Assembly: GCA_002732645.1 (NCBI GenBank)
Contig: NVRL01000076.1
Location: forward strand, 5,144-10,702
DNA from: Sulfurimonas sp.
Lineage (GTDB): Bacteria > Campylobacterota > Campylobacteria > Campylobacterales > Sulfurimonadaceae
Length of the DNA: 5,559 bases
Direction of reading: 5' to 3'
The notes beneath the pieces are model-generated. The model had not been told where the DNA came from, did not search any database, and saw only the letters and a list, made by a program, of their open reading frames with translations. The position numbers were made by a program, and so were the translations under genes. Positions 1-5,508 of this stretch are shown in pieces (the first letter of the stretch is position 1; every line of letters begins with the position of its first letter).

Positions 1-1
1 A

Positions 2-475
2 GGAGATGTTTCTATAAATGGTCTTGATCCTATTAAGCAGAGAGTGGAAGTTTTAAAAGAGATAAGTTTTGTTCCTCAACTACCACCTCCGATAAAACTA
101 AATATTGATGAGCTTATCAAGTACATCAGTATCAGTGCGGATGTAGATAAAGAGAAAATCAAGCATTATGCTAATGAAATGAAACTTGATATAAACTCAA
201 ATATGAACAAATCATTTTTTAAACTAAGCGGTGGAATGAAGCAGAAGCTTCTTATTGCTATCTCTCTTGCCAAAAAGAGCAATATAATCATCTACGATGA
301 ACCAACAGCAAACCTTGACCCTAAAGCTAGGGATGATTTTTACAGACTGTTAAAACAAAATGAAGAAGAAAAAGTTCTTCTTTTTGTAACACATAGACTT
401 GAAGAGGTGAAAGACCTTGTAAATAGACAGATATATATGGATTTAGGAAAAGTGGTTTCCGATGATAAAGTTTAA
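2..475 (+). CDS. nosF: NosF, ABC transporter ATPase for N2O reductase maturation (5' end missing)
   Basis: This is the cytoplasmic ATPase that powers the NosDFY complex, which is needed to assemble the copper sites of nitrous oxide reductase in the periplasm. The frame is open from base 2, so the gene enters from outside the window; the GTG at 44 is internal. Of the 157 visible residues, the Q-loop is Q26 in FVPQ, the ABC signature LSGGMKQ is at about 75-81, Walker B IIIYDEP at about 95-101, the D-loop ANLD at about 103-106 and the H-loop His in FVTHR at about 131. Walker A lies upstream of the edge. Only about 26 residues follow the H-loop His, so it lacks the long C-terminal extension that I recall for NosF of denitrifying proteobacteria. 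The stop overlaps the nosL start by 14 nt. The ABC ATPase call is certain; the NosF assignment rests on the following nosL, nosY and nosD. Confidence 0.93.
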   Translation, partial: GDVSINGLDPIKQRVEVLKEISFVPQLPPPIKLNIDELIKYISISADVDKEKIKHYANEMKLDINSNMNKSFFKLSGGMKQKLLIAISLAKKSNIIIYDEPTANLDPKARDDFYRLLKQNEEEKVLLFVTHRLEEVKDLVNRQIYMDLGKVVSDDKV

Positions 476-914
476 CCTACTACTCATCGTAGCACTCACA
501 TTTCTTACAGGCTGTAACTCTTCAGAGAGTTCATCAACGCAGTCACTTAAGAGTGAAGCTAAAGTCTGCCCTAAATGCCATATGGAAGTAAAAAAATCAA
601 ACATGCATAGTGCAAGTTTAATTAAAAATGACACTATACACTACTTTGACGATATAGGCTGTATGATTTTATGGAGCCACGAAAACAATATAGACATAGC
701 AAAAGCTAAAGTCTTTTCTAAGGACACTGCTCACTACGTAGATGCAGCAAGTGCAAGTTACAAAATAGGTGATAAAACACCTATGTCATACGGCTTTGGT
801 GCCTACGAAAACGGCATTAAAAACCATATAGACTATGATGAAGTATATATGAGAATGTTAAGAGGTGAGCATATGGCTAACCCAAAAATTAGAAAACAGG
901 TACTAGGATATTAA
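462..914 (+). CDS. nosL: NosL, lipoprotein copper chaperone for N2O reductase
   Basis: NosL is an outward-facing lipoprotein that binds Cu(I) and supplies it for assembly of the NosZ copper centre. The 150-residue product begins with a lipoprotein signal peptide: a hydrophobic stretch at 5-15, then lipobox LTGC with C18 as the lipidated Cys. A Ser-rich linker follows, then the family metal motif CPKCHM at 36-41 and the second conserved block HYFDDIGCM at 60-68. Further on, a YVDAASASY block and a TPMSYGFGAYE block match the NosL fold. The final ~40 residues diverge from the usual C-terminal part of the family. The start lies inside the nosF end in another frame, with AGGA about 13 nt upstream, which suggests translational coupling. 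Its stop shares one base with the nosY start (TAATG). Confidence 0.93.
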   Translation: MIKFNLLLIVALTFLTGCNSSESSSTQSLKSEAKVCPKCHMEVKKSNMHSASLIKNDTIHYFDDIGCMILWSHENNIDIAKAKVFSKDTAHYVDAASASYKIGDKTPMSYGFGAYENGIKNHIDYDEVYMRMLRGEHMANPKIRKQVLGY

Positions 915-1741
915 TGAAAAATTTATATTTAATCGCATATTTAGACTTAAAAGAGTCTCTTAGAGCTAAATGGTTTGTCGTTTACTCTCTTGTATTTGGA
1001 GGGATGATAGCTCTATTTTTTATTGCTGGAGTAACTGAGTCTCAAGTTATGGGTTTTAGTGGTCTTAGCAGACTTCTTCTTATGTATATACAGATTACGA
1101 TTGTAATTCTGCCTATATTTATACTCATCACCACTGTTAGGTCAATCTCTGGAGACAGAGATAACCATATATTAGAGTATATGCTCTCATTTCCTATATC
1201 ACTAAAACAGTACTATTGGGGTAAAATCATTGGTCGTTTTATAACTGTATATCTTCCTGTTCTTTTTGCAATGGTTATCGCTATAGTTTACGGAGCATTT
1301 AAAGGTGCCGATATTCCTTGGAATATCTTCTTCTTATATACCGGTCTTTTATTTGCAATGAGTAGTGCATTTTTAGGTATAGCATTTTTTATCTCTTCTT
1401 TTGTAAAGTCTAGTGAAGTTGCTCTTGGAATTGCATTTTTTGTATGGATATTTTTACTTGCGTTTATAGATATTGCACTTATTTCACTTATGATGCAAAA
1501 CAGATTTAACGAAGAGCTTATTATCTTTATTGCTTTGGCAAATCCTATGGAGATTTTCAGAGTTGCGGCTATATCTCTTTTTGATCCAGAGTTAACAGTT
1601 ATGGGTCCGGTGGCATTTTATATACTTGATTCTATGAGTCAGGTGGTGTTTGTACTTGTATCTATAGGTTACCCTCTTTTAGTAGGTCTGCTTTTTGCAT
1701 TTATGGGTTACAAGATTTTTGAGAAAAAAGATTTAGTTTAA
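914..1741 (+). CDS. nosY: NosY, ABC-2 type membrane permease of the Nos maturation complex
   Basis: NosY is the integral membrane subunit that pairs with NosF ATPase and the periplasmic NosD to drive copper-site maturation of N2O reductase. The 275-residue protein shows about six hydrophobic segments, near residues 20-40, 54-75, 109-128, 138-163, 168-194 and 244-268, as expected for an ABC-2 permease. A conserved cytosolic stretch SGDRDNHILEYMLSFPIS at 79-96, followed by YYWGKIIGRF, matches the ABC-2/NosY pattern of Gly-[DE]-[RK] then LE then a LS-x-PI block after the second membrane segment. The length is normal for the family. The ATG overlaps the nosL TAA by one base and has only a weak TAGGA upstream, so translation is probably coupled to nosL. 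Confidence 0.93.
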   Translation: MKNLYLIAYLDLKESLRAKWFVVYSLVFGGMIALFFIAGVTESQVMGFSGLSRLLLMYIQITIVILPIFILITTVRSISGDRDNHILEYMLSFPISLKQYYWGKIIGRFITVYLPVLFAMVIAIVYGAFKGADIPWNIFFLYTGLLFAMSSAFLGIAFFISSFVKSSEVALGIAFFVWIFLLAFIDIALISLMMQNRFNEELIIFIALANPMEIFRVAAISLFDPELTVMGPVAFYILDSMSQVVFVLVSIGYPLLVGLLFAFMGYKIFEKKDLV

Positions 1742-1764
1742 TAATATAAAATCAAGGAAATATA

Positions 1765-2235
1765 ATGATTAAAATAGTTTTAGCAGTAGTTTTAGCGGCA
1801 AGTGTTTTGTTTTCGTATGAGATGGATTACACAAGAGATACTAAAGGTTTAGTAAGACATATTAAAGTCTATAAAGATCCAAAATGGGTAGCAAAGATAG
1901 AACTAAAAGATGGCAAGAAAATCTTTTTCTGTAGCCCTAAATCAATGATAGAGTTTTATCAAAGACCAGGAAAATGGTTTGATATAGGAGTAAAGAGTGA
2001 AGATGACTTTAAAGATATCCTTGTTACGGACTTTGAAACATTAGAACCTATAAATGCTAAGGGTGCATTTTATGTTTATGGTGCAAATATAACTTCACCT
2101 GCCGGAGATGATTTAACTCCATTTGCAACTTATGAAGCAGCCCAAAACTATTCTACGACTCATAAGGGAAAGAGAATCATGAACTTTAGTGAAATATCAG
2201 ATGCACTTATAAGACTTTTAAACGGAAGGATATAA
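1765..2235 (+). CDS. Second NosL-family exported protein, without the CxxCxM motif
   Basis: The 156-residue protein has an N-terminal signal peptide (hydrophobic 4-16, probable cleavage after LFS at 17) and no lipobox, so it is predicted to be soluble in the periplasm. The body resembles NosL/COG4314: IFFCSPKSMIEFYQRP at 53-68 corresponds to the FDDIGCM region of NosL. FYVYGANITSPAGDDLTPF with a following EAA, and then KGKRIMNFSEIS, correspond to the family blocks YV.GA..SPMG..L.AF, the A-rich helix and the GG..L.F.E segment. The typical CxxCxM metal motif is absent, the Met of the SPMG block is Ala, and C56 is the only Cys. It has a good ribosome site (AAGGAAA, 1754-1760). It follows nosY by 23 nt and precedes the PAS gene by 1 nt. 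A role in copper delivery or as a NosL partner is inferred from family and position only. Confidence 0.8.
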   Translation: MIKIVLAVVLAASVLFSYEMDYTRDTKGLVRHIKVYKDPKWVAKIELKDGKKIFFCSPKSMIEFYQRPGKWFDIGVKSEDDFKDILVTDFETLEPINAKGAFYVYGANITSPAGDDLTPFATYEAAQNYSTTHKGKRIMNFSEISDALIRLLNGRI

Positions 2236-2236
2236 G

Positions 2237-2761
2237 ATGACTAAACCTACACCACTAGATGTTGAGATAACGTTAGATCCAAAAAGGTATATTGTTAGCG
2301 AGACAGATGCTAAAGGTAAGATTACCTACTGTAATGATTACTTTATGGAAGTCGCTGGTTATTCTGAAAAAGAACTGATAGGTTCAGCACATAACATCGT
2401 ACGTCATCCTGATATGCCTAAGGTTGTTTTTAAACTACTATGGGAAACTATTTCTGCAGGTAAAAATATCAATGCTGTTGTAAAAAACCTTGCAAAAGAT
2501 GGTAGATACTATTGGATATTTACAGAATTTGAAATTCGTAAAGATACTGACACTGGTGCTATTATTGGTTATCACGCTTCTAGAAAGACAATATCTAAGC
2601 ATGTTATTGAAATTATTGCTGATCTTTATGCAGAACTTTTAGAGATAGAGAAAAAAGATGGTGTTGAAGCATCTCAAATATATCTAGTAAACTTCCTTAA
2701 GTCTAAAGGTGACGATGTAGATTTTTCTAACATTATGGAAGAGATTCACAGATTTTACTAA
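2237..2761 (+). CDS. Stand-alone PAS-domain sensor, Aer/CetB-like
   Basis: This is a 174-residue soluble protein with no membrane segment. Residues ~18-117 form a PAS domain of the Aer type: ITYCNDYFMEVAGYSEKEL at 29-47, then NIVRHPDMP at 53-61, LLWETI at 67-72, VVKNLAKDGRYYW at 81-93 and IIGYHASRKTI at 109-119. In E. coli Aer and Campylobacter CetB this class binds FAD and reports redox state for energy taxis. Residues ~120-174 are a helical tail ending in EEIHRFY; no kinase, cyclase or methyl-accepting domain is attached. The Trp seen in Aer (GEPW-SGIVKN) is replaced by Ile78, so FAD binding is uncertain. A strong ribosome site (GGAAGGA, 2224-2230) sits at the end of the previous gene. Its place inside the nos operon suggests a redox or N2O-respiration sensing role, which is inference. 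Confidence 0.85.
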   Translation: MTKPTPLDVEITLDPKRYIVSETDAKGKITYCNDYFMEVAGYSEKELIGSAHNIVRHPDMPKVVFKLLWETISAGKNINAVVKNLAKDGRYYWIFTEFEIRKDTDTGAIIGYHASRKTISKHVIEIIADLYAELLEIEKKDGVEASQIYLVNFLKSKGDDVDFSNIMEEIHRFY

Positions 2762-2778
2762 AACCACATACTAATAAG

Positions 2779-4011
2779 ATGAAAAAACTTTTACTACTCA
2801 TACTTTTCATCTCAGCACTAGATGCAAATATTCTCCAAGAAACTATAGACAAGGCTCCTTTTGGAGCTACTCTCAAACTACCTGCCGGCATCTACAAAGG
2901 CAACATAGTTATAAACAAACCTCTTACTATAGTAGGTAATGATAAAGATGTCATCATAGATGGTGGCGGTGTTGGAAAAGTCATAACTATAAACAGCTCA
3001 AACGTAACTCTTAAAAATCTAACCATTAGAAATAGCGGTAAGAAAATGTACCAGCTTGACTCAGCTATATTTATAAACAAGTCTAAAAACTCTGAGATAA
3101 GTAACTGTAAAATATTGAACTCTCTCTATGGCATAGATATGCTTATGGTAGAAGATTCTAATATATCAAATAACTTCATCACCTCTTATGACAATGACAT
3201 AGGACTAAGAGGAGATGCTATAAAGATATGGCACTCTCATAACAATACTATAAGCAATAACACTATTGATAATGTAAGAGATGTCACGATAAACTACTCT
3301 GATAATAATAAAATACTAAATAACCTTGTTACAAACTCCAGATTTGCTTTACAGGTTGATCATAGTAAGAACAACATTATCAAAGATAACAGGTTCAGAT
3401 ATAACTCAGTCTCTTTGATGCTAATGATGACACAAAACACCAAAATCACAAATAATTCTATACAAAGCTCCAAAGGGGCTGCTGGCATCGGAGTATTGAT
3501 AAAGGGTGGGTCTAACCTTATTTTTGACAATAATAAGCTTAAATACAATGCTAAAGGTATGTACATAGACTCTAAGTGGACAGAGATGAGTATGAAAAGA
3601 TATATTACTAATAATGAGATATCTTACAACAAAGAAGCTATACACTTTCACTTGACTATACGTAATAATACATTTACTCATAATGTGTTTATAGGAAACA
3701 TAGACGATATTGTAAAAAGTACAGCAGGTTATGAGACTAAAAAAAATGTAGTGGAGTATAACTACTGGGACAGATATACTGGTTTTGATACCAATGGAGA
3801 TAACATCGGAGATACCCCTCACAAGATGTACCAATACGCGGATAGACTTTGGCACTACAATAACAAGGTAAAGTTCTTCTACGGTTCTCCCGTCATGGCG
3901 ATACTAAACTTGATAGCTCAAGTAGCTCCGTTTATAGACCCTATTTTAATGATGGAAGACTCTAAACCTATCGTTAACTCCACTGTGAGTATGGATGCTC
4001 TAAAAGATTAG
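2779..4011 (+). CDS. nosD: NosD, periplasmic beta-helix protein of the Nos maturation complex
   Basis: NosD is the periplasmic partner of NosF/NosY and is required to build the copper site of N2O reductase. It accepts copper from NosL and interacts with NosZ. The 410-residue product starts with a signal peptide (KK at 2-3, hydrophobic 4-14, probable cleavage after LDA at 16). The body is an Asn-rich right-handed beta-helix of the CASH/pectate-lyase-like type, with a recurring 'N-x-I-x-x-N' pattern from about residue 60 to 330, for example NNTISNNTI. The C-terminal part carries NosD hallmarks: YNYWD, a Gly-Asp-rich loop DTNGDNIGDTPH, and a GSPVMAILNL segment before a final DSKPIV. The length is typical. 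The start has no clear Shine-Dalgarno but is fixed by the signal peptide. It lies 17 nt after the PAS gene, and its last 38 nt overlap the convergent CYTH gene. Confidence 0.95.
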   Translation: MKKLLLLILFISALDANILQETIDKAPFGATLKLPAGIYKGNIVINKPLTIVGNDKDVIIDGGGVGKVITINSSNVTLKNLTIRNSGKKMYQLDSAIFINKSKNSEISNCKILNSLYGIDMLMVEDSNISNNFITSYDNDIGLRGDAIKIWHSHNNTISNNTIDNVRDVTINYSDNNKILNNLVTNSRFALQVDHSKNNIIKDNRFRYNSVSLMLMMTQNTKITNNSIQSSKGAAGIGVLIKGGSNLIFDNNKLKYNAKGMYIDSKWTEMSMKRYITNNEISYNKEAIHFHLTIRNNTFTHNVFIGNIDDIVKSTAGYETKKNVVEYNYWDRYTGFDTNGDNIGDTPHKMYQYADRLWHYNNKVKFFYGSPVMAILNLIAQVAPFIDPILMMEDSKPIVNSTVSMDALKD

Positions 4012-4441
4012 AGTTATAATACCTGATATCATCAGTCACTTCTTTTAGTATCCACTCGGGAAGCTCTACTATTTCATCTTCACTTTCAAGCTCGACTTCT
4101 GCAACTATTAAACCATCGTTTTCTTTATGAAAAATATCTATCTCCCAAGTATGTTTTTTATGTTTAACAAGGTAGCGTGTCTTATCTATAATAGGTTTGG
4201 CACATAATCTCTCTAGCATCTCGTTAGCATCTACTACCGGTATAGAGTATTCATACTCAAGTCGAGTAGCACCAACACTTTTACCCTTGATAGTCAAAAA
4301 TGCTTCATCACCCTTCACTCTTACACGAACTGCAGTTTTATCTTTAGTTTGAATATAACCTTGTTTGATGTAGTAACCGTTTTTAAGTTTATCTAACTTA
4401 TTTATATCTATTAGGAATTTTCTCTCGATTTCTAGTGCCAT
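3974..4441 (-). CDS. CYTH-domain protein, probable inorganic triphosphatase-like enzyme
   Basis: CYTH proteins form a triphosphate tunnel that binds a triphosphate (inorganic triphosphate, or a nucleotide triphosphate in class IV adenylate cyclases) with divalent metal. The 155-residue protein shows the signature ExExK as E4, E6 and K8 (LEIERKFL). The alternating charged residues lining the tunnel follow: R39 and R41 (VRVRV), K52 (TIKG), E62 and E64 (LEYEYSIP), K87 and R89 (KTRYLV), E100 and D102 (WEIDIF), and E115 and E117 (VAEVEL). The C-terminal block EVTDDIRYYNSNLLEHPY is typical of short bacterial CYTH proteins. All key residues are present, so it is probably active; short stand-alone bacterial members are mostly triphosphatases. 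The start is supported by GAAGGT 5 nt upstream. It lies 10 nt downstream of the hydrolase gene and was probably transcribed with it. It overlaps nosD tail to tail. Confidence 0.92.
   Translation of the reverse strand: MALEIERKFLIDINKLDKLKNGYYIKQGYIQTKDKTAVRVRVKGDEAFLTIKGKSVGATRLEYEYSIPVVDANEMLERLCAKPIIDKTRYLVKHKKHTWEIDIFHKENDGLIVAEVELESEDEIVELPEWILKEVTDDIRYYNSNLLEHPYSQWS
3997..4014 (+). terminator. Weak hairpin at the nosD stop codon
   Basis: CTCTAA (3998-4003) and TTAGAG (4008-4013) are perfect inverted repeats with a 4-nt AAGA loop, and a G-U pair could extend the stem at 3997/4014. The nosD TAG lies within the right arm. On the + strand it is followed by TTATAATA rather than a run of U. 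It is the only stem I see near the convergent junction, but with two G-C pairs it is weak and may be coincidental. It also falls inside the CYTH coding sequence. Confidence 0.2.
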
Positions 4442-4451
4442 GCTTTACCTT

Positions 4452-5459
4452 CTATAATTCGTCTTTTAACATTTTAGCCCATAGTTCTTGTGGCTGTTTG
4501 ACTTCTTTGCCACCATAAAATAAGGAAACCAGTTGTAGCTCTTGTGTTTGTGTTTTTTGAGCGATATGATCTGGGCTAACAGTGTATCTTCCCAAAGCCT
4601 TACTCGTTGGCCATTTGATGTGTGTATAAGAGGTATAGACTAACTCTGAACAAACTATCTTATCAGTAGTCTCAACATCAAAGTTAAAGTCGTACTTCTT
4701 TCCTAGTTGAGCAAAAGCTCTTAAAATAATGTTCTTTCTTAAAGGCATTTGCTCTTCTTTTTCTCTTAATACTGCCATATCATCAATATTTAAAAAGTGC
4801 TCTAGTGAACTAAGTACAACACCGGATCTAACTGCTTCAATAATAAAGTTTCCTTTTTCAATCTCTTGATGGTATGGAATAATGACCTGATTTTCCCATA
4901 GCCCAAGTGCTTGAAGTTCTGCCTTTGTTCCAACCCATATTGCAGCATGTCCCCAATATCCAGGTATAAACTTATCTGTTAATCTAAACGGAGTTTTTTC
5001 TAAAAGTATATCCCCTGCCCTTAGTGTGCTTGTAATCTCTTTATGTAGTTCTGGGTTATTGTACATATGACCTGTTCTTGTTGCTACTAGTCCTACACTA
5101 TTTCCAAAAACTTCACTGACAAGGTTTACACTATTGTTTGTTAGTAAGCCAAACTCATCAATACTGACACGTCCATAAAAACTTAGTTTTTGTTTTATTA
5201 TCTGAAAAAAGTTTTTGTCTATTAATGCTCTGTAGGAAGGACTCTTCTCAATAAGCGCTTGGAGGTAAAGCATCTGCTCATCAAACTCAAGTCCTTTATT
5301 TAAACTGTTGTTATAAAAATTTATTGCTTTTTTCATACGAAGATAATTAACTATTGAAGTATATTCATTAGATGCTATTAGTAATTCTCTACTATCAAGT
5401 CCGTATTCATTATCTTTCATATTTACAATATGGCGTAGATGTGAATGTTCTTGAAACAT
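4452..5459 (-). CDS. YiiX/YebB-like NlpC/P60-type cysteine hydrolase
   Basis: The 335-residue protein has an uncharacterised helical N-terminal ~140 residues followed by a permuted papain-like (YiiX/YebB, DUF830) domain. AGDILLEKTPF at ~148-158 opens the domain, GYWGHAAIWVG at ~167-177 supplies the likely catalytic His171, FIIEAVRSGVV at ~205-215 adds a conserved strand, and KIVCSELVYTSY at ~267-278 carries the likely nucleophile Cys270. The family is thought to hydrolyse peptide, amide or ester bonds in the cell envelope or lipids; the substrate here is unknown. The ATG at 5459 is the first start codon after the in-frame stop at 5514-5516, but it has no Shine-Dalgarno and gives no signal peptide, unlike what an envelope enzyme would need. 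M14 (5418-5420) is an alternative, also without a clear ribosome site. The first of a two-gene - strand unit with the CYTH gene. Confidence 0.85.
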   Translation of the reverse strand: MFQEHSHLRHIVNMKDNEYGLDSRELLIASNEYTSIVNYLRMKKAINFYNNSLNKGLEFDEQMLYLQALIEKSPSYRALIDKNFFQIIKQKLSFYGRVSIDEFGLLTNNSVNLVSEVFGNSVGLVATRTGHMYNNPELHKEITSTLRAGDILLEKTPFRLTDKFIPGYWGHAAIWVGTKAELQALGLWENQVIIPYHQEIEKGNFIIEAVRSGVVLSSLEHFLNIDDMAVLREKEEQMPLRKNIILRAFAQLGKKYDFNFDVETTDKIVCSELVYTSYTHIKWPTSKALGRYTVSPDHIAQKTQTQELQLVSLFYGGKEVKQPQELWAKMLKDEL

Positions 5460-5478
5460 TGAAATATTTAATAGATAG

Positions 5479-5508
5479 AATGAAGATGACGAAGAAGATG
5501 AAGCAAGA
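5479..5508. repeat. Purine-rich GAA/GAT low-complexity stretch
   Basis: About 30 bases on the + strand consist of near-repeats of GAA, GAT and GAC triplets with one interruption before GCAAGAA. On the - strand this is a run of TTC, ATC and GTC. The composition makes all frames look biased: poly-Ser in the hydrolase frame, Phe/Ile/Val-rich in the neighbouring frame, and Lys-rich on the + strand. It sits immediately upstream of the hydrolase start. Confidence 0.6.

Noticed and set aside
44..46. GTG at 44 as the start of nosF
   Set aside because: The same frame is open back to base 2 and encodes a typical ABC ATPase segment (GDVSINGLDPI) before the Q-loop, so the GTG is an internal Val.
2..475. 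nosF as a pseudogene because Walker A is absent
   Set aside because: The missing part is due to the window edge; the visible Q-loop, signature, Walker B, D-loop and H-loop are intact.
443..634. Open frame of 63 codons on the - strand across the nosF/nosL junction
   Set aside because: It lies antisense to nosL, which has a lipobox and metal motif; the antisense product has no recognisable features.
1742..1764. A separate promoter between nosY and the second NosL-type gene
   Set aside because: The gap is only 23 nt and holds a ribosome site; the ATAATATAAA there resembles a -10 only because of AT richness.
2892..3855. Three - strand open frames (2892-3080, 3360-3566, 3421-3855) inside nosD
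   Set aside because: They are antisense to the repetitive Asn-rich beta-helix coding sequence, whose composition keeps the reverse frames open; no ribosome site or domain supports them.
4023..4035. Inverted repeat CTGAT-ATC-ATCAG
   Set aside because: A 5-bp stem inside the CYTH coding sequence without a T tract on either side; expected by chance.
3974..4441. Adenylate cyclase (class IV) or thiamine triphosphatase assignment for the CYTH protein
   Set aside because: The visible residues define only the CYTH tunnel and do not discriminate substrates; the general triphosphatase-like call is as far as the sequence goes.
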